A stretch of DNA of 34,828 bases from Streptosporangiaceae bacterium (GTDB taxonomy: Bacteria > Actinomycetota > Actinomycetes > Streptosporangiales > Streptosporangiaceae), in the NCBI GenBank assembly GCA_030045295.1, contig JASIGD010000145.1, forward strand, positions 1 through 34,828, read 5' to 3'. Positions within the stretch are counted from its first letter, which is position 1; every line of letters starts with the position of its first letter. A model generated the notes under the pieces. It did no database searches and had not been told where the DNA came from. It was given only the letters and a program-made list of their open reading frames with translations. Both the position numbers and the translations under genes were made by a program. This document shows positions 17,331 to 25,744 of this stretch, in pieces.

Positions 17331-17745
17331 CGTTCATCATCCGGCAGATATCCACCTAATACCGGGGATGCCTCGCTCTTACTGCACGGCACGCGCACAT
17401 TGATCCCCCGCCAGCTGACCCCTGGTGAGAGACGCATCTCCTTTTTGCCACTGCCGGTCAGGCATCCGACGTATCAAAGGTTCATCGGCGTGTCGCCTCG
17501 ACCGGGCAGGAAACCACACGGTAAAACAGGAGCGACCGTCAAACTCTCGACAAATACGGACGAACCATCGGAATTACCTGATCGTCGGCACTGGCGTGAT
17601 GGTCAGAGCACTGTCATTCCCGTAGAGAAACCGGACAGCCCGCAGATAAGTACCGGTTGCCGCACCCGGGGCGGAACCGGGCCTATTGAGCCATCCGCGG
17701 CCGCCACGGTCTGCCGCTCACCAGCCCGCCGGAGGTATTCCGAAT
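17331..17745. other. Gene-free upstream region of the secreted DUF4232 protein
   Basis: These 415 bp look less GC-rich than the genes around and hold no frame with actinomycete-like codon use. They probably carry the promoter of the gene at 17746. I looked for a c-di-AMP (ydaO-type) riboswitch, common before wall-acting secreted proteins in actinomycetes, and did not see its conserved blocks. Confidence 0.5.
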
Positions 17746-19755
17746 ATGACCCGAAGCACGATCGGGCCGCTTAAGGCTCTGGGGCCGATCGCGGTCGTCG
17801 TGGCCGTCGTCGCGCTTACCGCGAGCCCGGCATCAGCTCGGCCGTCCGCTTCCCGTCTGACCGCCTCCCCGGACGCTGGCGCGGCGAGCTGCCAGGCCAG
17901 TGACCTGCGTATCAGTGCGCCGTCCGCCGTCGCGGGGGATCCGGCCGAAGGCATGGGGAAGCGAGCCTGGAATGTGGTGTTCCGCAATATCGCTGGCACC
18001 GCGTGCTCGTTGCGCGGCTGGCCGCGGATCGTGGTTCGCAGCACCGCGGGAAAGACCGTCAGCACTGCGATTAGCGACGTGGAGTACAGCAATCTCGCTC
18101 TCATTCCGGACGCGCAGATCGTCCTCGGACCCGGGCAAAGCGCCGTCGTCACGGCGATGTCCGCCGCCGCCCCTTCCGGGTGCGTTACCAAATGGGTGCT
18201 CGCACTGACCCTGCCCGGAGCGCATCGCCCGGAAACTGTCCGCGAGCCGGCCGGCTCCTTTGTCCCGTGCGTGGGCGGGCAGCTGCGGCTGTCCCCCTTC
18301 TACGCCGAGCAGACGCTGACTAGCGAGATACATGCACTGAAGGTTTCGGCCGCCCCGCCGCCATTCTCGGCGGTCACCACCGCCGAGCCGCCGAGGTGCG
18401 ACACCCGGGTCCTTCACGCAGATATCACGTCCGTCGGGTCTGACGACGGCGGCACCGTGATCGCGCTACTGCTCAGCAACAGCGGCGGCACGTGCGTGCT
18501 TCCCGAGGGCTGGCCCACCGTACGGGTGGTTGAGGCGGGCGGCGCGAGCCAGGTGGCCAAGATCTACCCTTATACCGCTGCCGCCCGGGCCGGGAGGTCG
18601 TTGCTGACCACCTACGAGCGCGGCACTTCGCAGAGCACCGCGCTTACCTTGCAGCCTGACGGGTCGGTGTCCCTCGCGCTTCTCGCGGCCGGAAAAGGGA
18701 CGGGGACCTGCCGGCGGGTAACGTCGGTGACGGTCTACCCGTCCGCGCTCGCCCGGGGTGCGGGCAGCGTAGCTCCCCTCGGCACGAAACTGAGCATCTG
18801 CGGGTCGCTCCGGGTCCTGTCGTTTCTCCCCGGCCGGTCCGGCAGCATGGATATAAAGATCGCACAAGGGGCGCTTGCCGCGGTGCGAGCAAATCCCGCA
18901 CGCACGATGTCCGACGGCGACTCCTCCGGCTTTTACTACGGGACTGATAGCTCCGCCCCCGAAGCGTGCGGCGACAAGGGCCCCTATACCGAGCCCAACG
19001 GGTACTGCGGCAATGGCGCCGAAGGCCCCTACGGGGAGTACACCGGGGAAATCGGCTCTTTCATGAATTGGGAGGGCTGTACCACCAGCGGGCTCGCCTG
19101 GGCCCAGGCTAACTACAACATGGCAAACGACAATGTCGTCGAATACGGCACCGGCCTGGGCGCCGCCGCCTACTGGTTCGCGGCTGGCCCGGGTCGTGAT
19201 CCCCACTACAACGGCACCACCTCAGAGGCCATGGCCTGGGGCGAGGAGCAGGCGGAGCAGGCTCTCTCAGACCTGGACGGCCGCTTCCTCAACTTCCGCT
19301 ATATCTTCATGGACATCGAGAACAACGGCTCACCGCCGGATGAGGACGGCTGGAACACGGTCTGGAACGGTCCCTGCGGTAGTACCGCGAAAGCGGAATA
19401 TATCCCTGCGAATGTCGACTACGCCACCTACCAGGGGTTCGCAGACTACATCAATGCCCACTCGCCCTACCTGGCCGGCGTCTATTCCGCTGGCGGTGAC
19501 TATTACGGCTCCTGGACCGGCATCTTCGGCAACGAGCAGCTCGATAACGTAGCCGAGTGGACCTTCACCAACGAGCAGTCTGAACTGGACTTCCCGTCCG
19601 GGTTCTCCGGTTCGGGCGCGAGCGCGGACTGGTTCGCCAACGCTCCGGCGGCCTGCCACCTGATGTGGCAGTGGTCGGGTGGGAACGGCGTCCTCAACGG
19701 CTACGGGGATTTGGACCAAGCCGAGCAGGCCAACAACGTCAACCACTCGTGTTAG
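17746..19755 (+). CDS. Secreted protein with two DUF4232-like domains and a GH25-like C-terminal domain
   Basis: This 669-residue exported protein has a Sec signal peptide: basic start MTRSTIGPLK, hydrophobic AVVVAVVALT, and a likely cut after SPASA near residue 31. Two Ig-like DUF4232-type repeats follow at about 46-185 and 217-365. Each has the paired cysteines and the C(S/V)L.GWP motif (TACSLRGWPRIVV; GTCVLPEGWPTVRV). From about 390 a separate domain starts SGFYYGTDSSAPEACGDKG and contains RYIFMDIENNG, AGVYSAGGDYYGSW and MWQWSGGNGVLNGYGDLDQ. These strand ends resemble GH25/DUF1906-type TIM barrels acting on peptidoglycan. That assignment is by pattern and moderate; catalytic activity is unproven. 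GGAGGT precedes ATG 17746. No neighbour explains its role. Confidence 0.8.
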   Translation: MTRSTIGPLKALGPIAVVVAVVALTASPASARPSASRLTASPDAGAASCQASDLRISAPSAVAGDPAEGMGKRAWNVVFRNIAGTACSLRGWPRIVVRSTAGKTVSTAISDVEYSNLALIPDAQIVLGPGQSAVVTAMSAAAPSGCVTKWVLALTLPGAHRPETVREPAGSFVPCVGGQLRLSPFYAEQTLTSEIHALKVSAAPPPFSAVTTAEPPRCDTRVLHADITSVGSDDGGTVIALLLSNSGGTCVLPEGWPTVRVVEAGGASQVAKIYPYTAAARAGRSLLTTYERGTSQSTALTLQPDGSVSLALLAAGKGTGTCRRVTSVTVYPSALARGAGSVAPLGTKLSICGSLRVLSFLPGRSGSMDIKIAQGALAAVRANPARTMSDGDSSGFYYGTDSSAPEACGDKGPYTEPNGYCGNGAEGPYGEYTGEIGSFMNWEGCTTSGLAWAQANYNMANDNVVEYGTGLGAAAYWFAAGPGRDPHYNGTTSEAMAWGEEQAEQALSDLDGRFLNFRYIFMDIENNGSPPDEDGWNTVWNGPCGSTAKAEYIPANVDYATYQGFADYINAHSPYLAGVYSAGGDYYGSWTGIFGNEQLDNVAEWTFTNEQSELDFPSGFSGSGASADWFANAPAACHLMWQWSGGNGVLNGYGDLDQAEQANNVNHSC

Positions 19756-19887
19756 GCCTGCCGGCACCAGTCCCGGGAAACCCACACGTCGGCGCACAGC
19801 GCTCAATCACGCCTCAATCGCCCGTAAGCGCCGAGCTGGCACGCTTTTCTTCGCATGCGGCACCCGGGTTTTGTTGGAGGGAAGCAG

Positions 19888-20121
19888 ATGGACGGCGGCG
19901 TGATGTTCCTGGACTGCCCGGCTTACACGGATAAGCACGGCACGGCACGGTGCGGACTTCCGGCTGCGGTGGAGTACCGGTACATGGTCATCTCCATCGC
20001 CGGGCCGCTGGAGAGCGCGAAGATCCGGTGCCCGCGCGGTCACTGGTTCAACGGGCCGATAGAGGCGCTGACCTGTGAAACCTGCCCGATCGTGGCCGAC
20101 ACGATGGCCCACGCGCGGTAG
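19888..20121 (+). CDS. Small conserved Cys-rich (zinc-ribbon-like) protein
   Basis: This 77-residue protein has cysteines in DCPAY, RCGLP, RCPRGHWF and TCETC, which could form a zinc ribbon. It includes a segment SIAGPLESAKIRCPRGHWFNGP that I recognise as recurring in small actinomycete proteins of unknown function. GGAGGGAAGCAG directly before ATG 19888 supports this start over the upstream ATG 19855. No known function. The next gene, a methyltransferase, starts 29 bp downstream on the same strand and could be co-transcribed. Confidence 0.7.
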   Translation: MDGGVMFLDCPAYTDKHGTARCGLPAAVEYRYMVISIAGPLESAKIRCPRGHWFNGPIEALTCETCPIVADTMAHAR

Positions 20122-20150
20122 CACGCCCCTCAGGTAAGGTCTGGCTTGGT

Positions 20151-21029
20151 ATGGCAGCCAGGCCAGCGTGGTTCACCGGGTGGACACCTCAGCACGTGCG
20201 GCATGCCGCCGGGATGGTCAGGCAGGGCGGTAATCCGGCCGCGCGCGTCTACGAGAGCATCGGGTCGGACTTCTTCCTGGCCATGGCGCCGGGCTGGCTG
20301 AACCTGGGGCTGTGGGAGGGATCAGGCTCGGAGGGCGAGGCCGAGCAGGCCTGCCGCCGGCTGGTCAGCACGCTCGCCTCGGCCCTGCCCGCCGGGGGAG
20401 TGATCGTGGACGTGGGGAACGGGCTCGGCACCCAGGACGCACTGATCGCCCAGACGGCGCGGCCGCGCCGGCTGGTCGCGGTGAATATCACCCAGTGGCA
20501 ACTTGTCGCTGGCCGGGACCGGCTCCGGCAGGCCGCGGCCGCGCCCGTGGTAGGCGACGCCGTCCGGCTGCCGATCGCCGACCAGAGCGCGGACGGGATA
20601 GTCAGCGTGGAGGCAGCGTTCCATTTCCGGTCCCGGAAGGCTTTCTTCGACGAGTGTTACCGGGTCCTGCGTCCCGGCGGCGTGCTGAGTATCTCCGACG
20701 TCTCGGCTCAGCGGTGGCCGGTCTGCCCCGGTGAGCTGTTGGCTGGCCTGACTCAGCTGCGGGTATTCGGGTTGCGGCGCACCATGGCCGTGACCGCGGA
20801 GCAGATCGCCGCGGCCGCACGCGCCGCGGGCCTGGCCCAGGTGCAGATCACGCGATGCGGCGAGCGTGTAATTGCCCCGGCGCTGCGGCTCACGGCGGAG
20901 CGGCTGGACCATGCGAGCGCGGCGCCCGTGGGTCAGCACGCCGCTGCTCGCCTGTTGCTCAGGCAGGTCCATCTGCTGTGGCGACGCGGGATCATCGATT
21001 ACCTGCTGCTGCGCGCGGTCCGTCCCTGA
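20151..21029 (+). CDS. SAM-dependent methyltransferase, class I, C/O-methyltransferase of natural-product type
   Basis: This is a 292-residue methyltransferase. Motif I is VIVDVGNGLGTQDALIA at about 84-100, followed by LVAVNITQWQLVAGRDRL. The VNIT-Q-Q form is common in tocopherol, sterol and polyketide methyltransferases. VVGDAVRLPIADQSADGIVSVEAAFHF and YRVLRPGGVLSISDVS complete the core. Motif I has Asn where most have CG, giving GNGLGT. The C-terminal 60 residues are helical and basic (LLLRQVHLLWRRGIIDYLLLR). No biosynthetic cluster surrounds it, so the substrate is unknown. Confidence 0.85.
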   Translation: MAARPAWFTGWTPQHVRHAAGMVRQGGNPAARVYESIGSDFFLAMAPGWLNLGLWEGSGSEGEAEQACRRLVSTLASALPAGGVIVDVGNGLGTQDALIAQTARPRRLVAVNITQWQLVAGRDRLRQAAAAPVVGDAVRLPIADQSADGIVSVEAAFHFRSRKAFFDECYRVLRPGGVLSISDVSAQRWPVCPGELLAGLTQLRVFGLRRTMAVTAEQIAAAARAAGLAQVQITRCGERVIAPALRLTAERLDHASAAPVGQHAAARLLLRQVHLLWRRGIIDYLLLRAVRP

Positions 21030-21051
21030 CCAGCCGGGCCGGAGCTTACCG

Positions 21052-21543
21052 CTACCACCTGAGCTCGGCAATCCTGTCGTAGTCGGCCGCGGAGTATCCG
21101 ACCAGCCCGTCCGATAGGGCGAAGATCCACTCCGCCACGCCCAGCGACAGCGCCAGGCGGCTGCAGCGGGCGCAAAAGTGCGGCTCCTCGAGGCGCACCG
21201 AGTCGTCCGTCTCGAGCCGGACGTATATCAGCTTGGATCCTGCCAGCATTCGCCAGCCGTCGCCCTCCCGGGCCAGCGTGATCGCCCGCTGCTCCGCGTG
21301 GGTCCGGCACTGGTCATGATGGCCAGTTTCGGCGAACTTGCAGTAGCAGTGGTCTTCCCCCGGAAACGGCACACCATTGGTCCCCCACGCCAGCAGGCTG
21401 CCGTCCTTTACCAGTACTGCGGCGTGCCGGGTCCGTGCGTGGGAGTCCCTGGCCAGTTCGGCCGCGCGCTCCACCATCTGCTCAGCGATGTGGCTGTCGT
21501 GGCGTTTCAGCGGCCGCCGCTGTGGCCACTGCCCTGGTTGCAT
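21052..21543 (-). CDS. Zinc-dependent cytidine/dCMP-type deaminase family protein
   Basis: This 163-residue protein has the deaminase zinc site: HAEQRAI (His82, catalytic Glu84) and PHFCARC (Cys124, Cys127). The opening TRHAAVLVKDGSLLAWGTNG is typical of dCMP/CMP deaminase-like proteins. Extra cysteines in HCYCKF and DQCRTHAE may form a second metal or structural site. ATG 21543 (MQPGQWPQRR) is chosen, with GAAGG nine bases upstream; a TTG at 21564 would extend it. It converges with the methyltransferase gene with 22 bp between. Substrate could be a free nucleotide, a nucleoside antibiotic such as blasticidin, or an RNA base; the sequence does not decide. Confidence 0.85.
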   Translation of the reverse strand: MQPGQWPQRRPLKRHDSHIAEQMVERAAELARDSHARTRHAAVLVKDGSLLAWGTNGVPFPGEDHCYCKFAETGHHDQCRTHAEQRAITLAREGDGWRMLAGSKLIYVRLETDDSVRLEEPHFCARCSRLALSLGVAEWIFALSDGLVGYSAADYDRIAELRW

Positions 21544-21792
21544 GAGTACCGCCCTTCGCAGCAAGGTTATTGTCCGCCGGGATCAGCGTCTATGCGCGGA
21601 CTTCCGGCGTGCCCCCGAGCTCCGGGGATCACCGCCGCCCGCGCTGCCAGCCGCTTGTGGCGTAATGTGGGGGACGTGCTGCCGGACCGTGGCCGGAGAC
21701 CGGATACCGGCCGGGACTGGCCGGCCTCGACCGTGACATTGTGGTGCTGGGCGAGGCGCCGCTGGCGCTTCGCTCGCCGCTAGGCCGGTCCG

Positions 21793-22458
21793 GTGCTTCT
21801 CGACGCGGCCGGGCTGGCACTGCTTGCGGCGTTGTCCCCGACGGCGCTGCTCATCTGTGCCGTGTACCTCGGCTCGGCCCGGCCTAGACTGACCGCCGCG
21901 TTCTACCTGGCCGGGGCGGTGGTCATGAGCCTGGTCACGGGCGCGGTGATCGTGGCCGTCCTGCGCAGCGTCGGTCTGAACCACCCTGCCCAGCACGAGC
22001 CTCGTTACGGCCTGCGGCTGGGCCTTGGCATCCTGCTGCTGGCGGTTGGCATCGTGGTGGCCTTGCGCCCGTCGCGCCCGCCCGATCCGGCCAAAGCGCA
22101 GCAGGGGCTGGTGTCCAAGTTGGTCGCCAACCCGGCTCCGCTGAGCGCGTTCGTGGCTGGCCTCCTGATCTTCGCCCCGGGAGTCACGTTTCTCGCCGCC
22201 TTGCAGGTGATCGCGACATCGTCGGCCGACACCGAACTCACGGCCGTAGCCCTGATCATTGTCGTGCTCATCAACGTGCTGCTGGTCTGGCTGCCCATCG
22301 TGCTCTACCTGATTGCTCCGGCGCTGACAGGACGGTACCTGACCTCCTTCAACGGCTGGTTGCGCGCGCACGGCAAGACCATACTCATCTGTGTGCTGAT
22401 CGTGGCTGGAGGGATCATGGTCGGCAACGGAATTTACGGGCTCGCCGTGGTCAAATGA
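21793..22458 (+). CDS. GAP-family (LysE-like) integral membrane protein
   Basis: This 221-residue protein has about six hydrophobic segments: 4-25, 35-58, 73-90, 115-140, 150-175 and 195-218. It starts LLDAAGLALLAALSPTALLICAVYL and has a central polar loop PSRPPDPAKAQQGLVSKLVANP. This layout matches the GAP (Sap) family found in mycobacteria and relatives, where one member is linked to glycolipid export. LysE-type exporters share the fold. GTG 21793 gives the first membrane segment at once. The 249 bp upstream contain nothing recognisable. Confidence 0.8.
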   Translation: MLLDAAGLALLAALSPTALLICAVYLGSARPRLTAAFYLAGAVVMSLVTGAVIVAVLRSVGLNHPAQHEPRYGLRLGLGILLLAVGIVVALRPSRPPDPAKAQQGLVSKLVANPAPLSAFVAGLLIFAPGVTFLAALQVIATSSADTELTAVALIIVVLINVLLVWLPIVLYLIAPALTGRYLTSFNGWLRAHGKTILICVLIVAGGIMVGNGIYGLAVVK

Positions 22459-22476
22459 CCTGACGCTGGTGTTAGC

Positions 22477-22588
22477 GTGCTGACCGTGCTCACCTGGCTT
22501 AACGCACGGGGTCGGTAAGACGCAGGTGGCCCTTGAGCTGCACCACACGCTCCCGGGCAGTGTCGTGTGCGACCCCGGGCACCTGCTG
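22477..22588 (+). pseudogene. Remnant of a P-loop kinase / TmrB-like ATP-binding gene
   Basis: One frame from GTG 22477 reads VLTVLTWLN and then ends. The next frame, from 22508, reads GVGKTQVALELHHTLPGSVV, then CDPGHLL. Joined, this is the start of a TmrB-like P-loop protein, normally WLNG-x-FGVGKTQ…ELH..LPGS…DPE. Five bases appear to be missing between the two parts, removing the front of the P-loop. Beyond 22588 no family resemblance remains, although the frame stays open to TAG 22673-22675. The gene is broken and truncated. Confidence 0.7.
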
Positions 22589-22740
22589 ACGGCTCGGGCC
22601 CAGCCGCCCCGACGGCGCGCAGCTGCTCAGTTGACCTTGGCATTTGTTACGGCCTTGGCTAGTGGGGCGGGCTAGGATTGGGTGGCCGCGGTACGGGTCC
22701 GCCTTGGCCGGTCCGCAGGCTTCGCGGCGGAGGGATCAGG

Positions 22741-23307
22741 ATGGCAATCGACACGTTCATGGCTTATGTCGGGATATACGACGACGTCAGCGACGCTGAC
22801 GCCGACTACCAGTTCGTTAAGGAACTCCATACCAAGGAAAACCTGATCGATGCTTACGACGCCGCCGTGGTCGAACGGCGCGCCGACGGCAAGGTCAAGA
22901 TCACCAAGAAGCACGAGACGCCGACCAGGGTCGGCGGAGTGCTCGGCGGCGGCGTGGGCCTGGCCACCGGCCTGGTCGTGGCGTTGTTCCCGTTCGCCGC
23001 GATAGGCGGCGGCCTGCTCATTGCGACCACCGGCGGCGGCGCCATACTGGGTGCGGTTGCTGGTCACGCCGCGGCCGGGATGAGCCGACACGACCTGAAA
23101 GAGCTCGGCGAGCACTTGGACGCCGGGCAGGCCGGCCTGGTCGTGGTTGCAGTCTCCGACATGGGCGCGAAGGTCGAGCGGGCGATGAAGAAGGCGAAGA
23201 AGGTCGAAGCCAGGCAGCTGAAGGCCGACGCCGCCGACATCGAAGCCGATGCGAGCTCGGCCGAGAGCGCTACCTCACCGACGAGCGGCGGGGAGGCCGC
23301 CAGCTAG
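22741..23307 (+). CDS. DUF1269-type membrane protein
   Basis: This 188-residue protein starts MAIDTFMAYVGIYDDVSDAD, the form of DUF1269 proteins, in which an N-terminal soluble part precedes a glycine-rich membrane hairpin. Here GGVLGGGVGLATGLVVALFP, then IGGGLLIATTGGGAILGAVA at about 60-105, is the hairpin. A charged helix, ERAMKKAKKVEARQLKADAADIE, forms the C-terminal tail. GGAGGGATCAGG precedes ATG 22741, which fixes the start. The function of the family is unknown; stress-associated expression is common for such proteins but is not shown here. Confidence 0.8.
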   Translation: MAIDTFMAYVGIYDDVSDADADYQFVKELHTKENLIDAYDAAVVERRADGKVKITKKHETPTRVGGVLGGGVGLATGLVVALFPFAAIGGGLLIATTGGGAILGAVAGHAAAGMSRHDLKELGEHLDAGQAGLVVVAVSDMGAKVERAMKKAKKVEARQLKADAADIEADASSAESATSPTSGGEAAS

Positions 23308-23437
23308 TCGAGAACTGCCGCGCAACGTCTGCCGGGTTCGGGACGGCCGGCATTTGCCAGGCGTACTGCTGACCTGATGGGTGCGGTGCGCCCGCTGCCC
23401 GGCCGGACCGCCCGGGTAAAGTGGGGAACCACTCCAT

Positions 23438-23950
23438 ATGACAGAGCGCAAGCCTCCAGGGGTCAGCTTCACCTCGTGGATTGACCAGCAGATTAACGAG
23501 GCGACGGAGCGGGGTTCCTTCGATAATCTGCCCGGCGCCGGTAAGCCCCTTCCTGACAGCAAACAAGCAGATGACGGCCAAGCCTGGCTGCGGGACTACC
23601 TGCGCAGGGAGGGCGTGTCGGCCGAGGAGCTCCTGCCCACCCCGCTGAGGCTGCGCAAAGAGGTCGAACGGCTGGCGGAAACGGTCCAGGACCTGCGCTC
23701 TGAGCAGGAGGTACGCGAAGTTGTCAGGGGACTTAACGAGCGGATCATCAACTGGCGTCGGATACCGCTGGGCCCGCCCCTGTTTCTTCCGCTCGTGGAC
23801 GAAGAAACGATGGCCAGCCGATGGCGGGACAAGCACCCCGCAGCGCCGCCGGCGTCATCCCCGGCGCATGCTGGCCGCGGGCGGGAAAGGGAACCAGCAC
23901 GCCCTGGACGGTGGCGCCGCCGTAGCCGCAGGCGACATTCGCCCGGATAA
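23438..23950 (+). CDS. DUF1992 (DnaJ-C28 conserved domain) protein
   Basis: This 170-residue protein carries the DUF1992 domain in residues 8-125: FTSWIDQQINEATERGSFDNL, PGAGKPLPDS, WLRDYLRREGVS and LRLRKEVERLAETV. The domain is shared with eukaryotic DNAJC28 and occurs alone in bacteria. Its role is not established. After about residue 130 the tail is Pro/Arg-rich and ends RWRRRSRRRHSPG, which could bind nucleic acid or be unstructured. No operon partner; the flanking gaps are 130 and 104 bp. Confidence 0.82.
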   Translation: MTERKPPGVSFTSWIDQQINEATERGSFDNLPGAGKPLPDSKQADDGQAWLRDYLRREGVSAEELLPTPLRLRKEVERLAETVQDLRSEQEVREVVRGLNERIINWRRIPLGPPLFLPLVDEETMASRWRDKHPAAPPASSPAHAGRGREREPARPGRWRRRSRRRHSPG

Positions 23951-24016
23951 CGCCAAGCGGAACCGGCAAGGTCGGTAAGTCAGCACATGCTGGCGGCGGG
24001 GCCGACGCGAAGCAAG

Positions 24017-24046
24017 ATAGGCAACCTATTTGCATATCGCTAGCAT
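24017..24046 (+). promoter_or_regulatory. Palindrome and -10-like element before the second MarR gene
   Basis: ATAGG-CAA-CCTAT (24017-24029) is a perfect inverted repeat, and TAGCAT (24041-24046) fits an actinobacterial -10 element. The GTG start at 24055 lies 8 bases after it, so the transcript may be leaderless. The palindrome sits where a bound MarR dimer would block RNA polymerase, which suggests autoregulation. Confidence 0.5.
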
Positions 24047-24054
24047 CGGATCTT

Positions 24055-24531
24055 GTGGCCCACACATCAAGCCCTTCGTACTTGTTCGGCGACCTGCTCG
24101 CGCTGGCCCGGCTGAGCTGGGTGCGGCAGATGGCGGCCCGGCTCGGCCAGCTCGGCTACCCCGACTACCGCCGCAGCGACGCCGCCGCGCTGCGGCTGCT
24201 GCGCCGCGGACCCGTTCCGGTCGGTCGGCTCGGAGCCGACCTCGGCATAACCCGGCAGGCCGCCCGCAAGATCGCCGACGGGCTCGAGCAGCGGGAGTAC
24301 GCCCGCACCGAACGCGATGAACGCGATTCGCGGATGCTCAACGTCATACTCACCCCGGCGGGCACGGCCTACGCGCAGGCCATCACCGAGGTCGTGCACG
24401 CCCTCGACCGTGAGTTCCGCCAGCGGGTCGACCCCGCCCAGCTCGCGGCGGCCGACGCCGTCCTGCGGGCCGTGATCACGGACGACAGCGCCCTGCGGAA
24501 CGCCGCTTCCATCATCAGGCCTCCAGGGTGA
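24055..24531 (+). CDS. MarR family transcriptional regulator (second copy)
   Basis: This 158-residue winged-helix regulator is clearly MarR-like: AALRLLRRGPVPVGRLGADL, then the recognition helix GITRQAARKIADGLEQREYA, and the wing RDERDSRMLNVILTPAG. The helices at both ends would dimerise. It is only distantly similar to the MarR gene at 762. GTG 24055 lies directly downstream of a palindrome and a -10-like element, with no ribosome binding site, typical of a leaderless message. The target is unknown; the only gene close by on the same strand begins 229 bp after its stop. Confidence 0.88.
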   Translation: MAHTSSPSYLFGDLLALARLSWVRQMAARLGQLGYPDYRRSDAAALRLLRRGPVPVGRLGADLGITRQAARKIADGLEQREYARTERDERDSRMLNVILTPAGTAYAQAITEVVHALDREFRQRVDPAQLAAADAVLRAVITDDSALRNAASIIRPPG

Positions 24532-24760
24532 GCCGACCGTGACCTGTTTCCTCCTGTCGGTCGCGCGCGGATCCACAGCATCTCAGCCGGCCTGGCCCGT
24601 GCACTATGACGCGCCAGCGAGCACGGCCCGCGCGGCGAGCCGGCTTCCACCCCCCGGCACGAACTGTGCCGGACCGGGCCGGCGGCGATACCCTGGATGA
24701 ATTCAGCTGCCTCACGTCTCGGCTTTCGCGGTCATGGGTGTGCGAACAAGGAGTCGGCCG

Positions 24761-25711
24761 ATGGATGACCAGCACGATGCGGTCTGGGCCGACGCCACGC
24801 TGCGGCGGCCCGCCATCGACCCCGGCATCCCCGCTGGTGAGCGTGCTCTGCTGACCGCGCCGGGTACGCTCTTGACGCCCGCGTGCCGGAGCCGGCCCGC
24901 CCGGCGTCGCGACTTCCTGCCCACGGACCCCGACAGGCGCGAGACAGCCATCGACGGAGCGGTCATGGGCATGACCGCCGCGGGATTCATCGCGGTCGGT
25001 GGCGTGACGCCGTTGGCTATCGGAGTCCTGGTCTTCCAGGGGCCGGTCGGCTGGCAGTCTGCTTCGGGGCGTTATGCGCTGCTGCTGGCCGAGATCATCG
25101 CGGTCCTCACCGCCGTGGTATTCGGCACCCGGATCGCCCGTTTCGGGCAGCTCAACGGCAAGGCGCCGGCCAACGTGGCCGCGCGCGCCCATCACGGCCG
25201 CTACCTGATCGCCGCCGATTTCGACGCCCGGTCCCGGGTGCTGCTGCGGCGCGCGCAAGATGCGGTTGACGCGGTCACCTCGTCCAAGGTCTGCCAGGCC
25301 GACCTGCTCGACAAGCACGCCACGCGTGCGGCCCTGGCGGGTCAGGAATGGGATATCGCCGTGGCGCTGCGCGAGCAGGCCCGGCTCCGCGCTCAGCGGG
25401 CGGAACTGTCCACGATCGAGCCGGGCGCGATGACCGCCGAGCTGCTCGACCGGCAGTTCCAGGCCGCGCAGCTCGCCGACTCCAGCATCGCCGACCGGGT
25501 GGCGGCGCTGGAACGCTACGCGGCCGAGGTCCGCCAGGCGGACGCCGCCTACCGGGACTGGCAGCAGGCCGCCGCGCTGGCCGAGCTGAGCGGTCAGCAC
25601 CTTGACATGCTCGCCCGCACCGCTGCCGACGAGCACGGCGTCGCCGAGCTCGAGGCCATGTCGCAGCGGGCACGTGCGGTCCGCCTCGCACTCCGCGAGT
25701 CGCGCGACTAG
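24761..25711 (+). CDS. Unrecognised membrane protein with long coiled-coil C-terminus
   Basis: I do not recognise this 316-residue protein. After about 65 polar residues there are two hydrophobic segments, AVMGMTAAGFIAVGGVTPLAIGV (about 68-90) and YALLLAEIIAVLTAVVFGT (about 107-125). The rest is helical, Ala/Glu/Arg/Gln-rich and heptad-like (about 135-316), for example LRLRAQRAEL, LLDRQFQAAQL and VAALERYAAEVRQADAAYRD. This predicts an inner-membrane anchor with a cytoplasmic coiled coil. ATG 24761 has AAGGAG upstream. The frame also opens at ATG 24734. It converges with the acyl-CoA synthetase gene, with 33 bp between. Confidence 0.65.
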   Translation: MDDQHDAVWADATLRRPAIDPGIPAGERALLTAPGTLLTPACRSRPARRRDFLPTDPDRRETAIDGAVMGMTAAGFIAVGGVTPLAIGVLVFQGPVGWQSASGRYALLLAEIIAVLTAVVFGTRIARFGQLNGKAPANVAARAHHGRYLIAADFDARSRVLLRRAQDAVDAVTSSKVCQADLLDKHATRAALAGQEWDIAVALREQARLRAQRAELSTIEPGAMTAELLDRQFQAAQLADSSIADRVAALERYAAEVRQADAAYRDWQQAAALAELSGQHLDMLARTAADEHGVAELEAMSQRARAVRLALRESRD

Positions 25712-25744
25712 CCGCTCACCCGCCCGCGGCCTGGCCTCGGCGTG

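Noticed and set aside
17331..17745. Possible c-di-AMP riboswitch before the secreted DUF4232 protein
   Set aside because: The conserved sequence blocks of the ydaO class were not found by eye.
17400..17774. Open frame of 124 residues upstream of the secreted protein
   Set aside because: Codon use and composition do not look like an actinomycete gene. It overlaps the ribosome binding site and start of the real gene, and no domain is visible.
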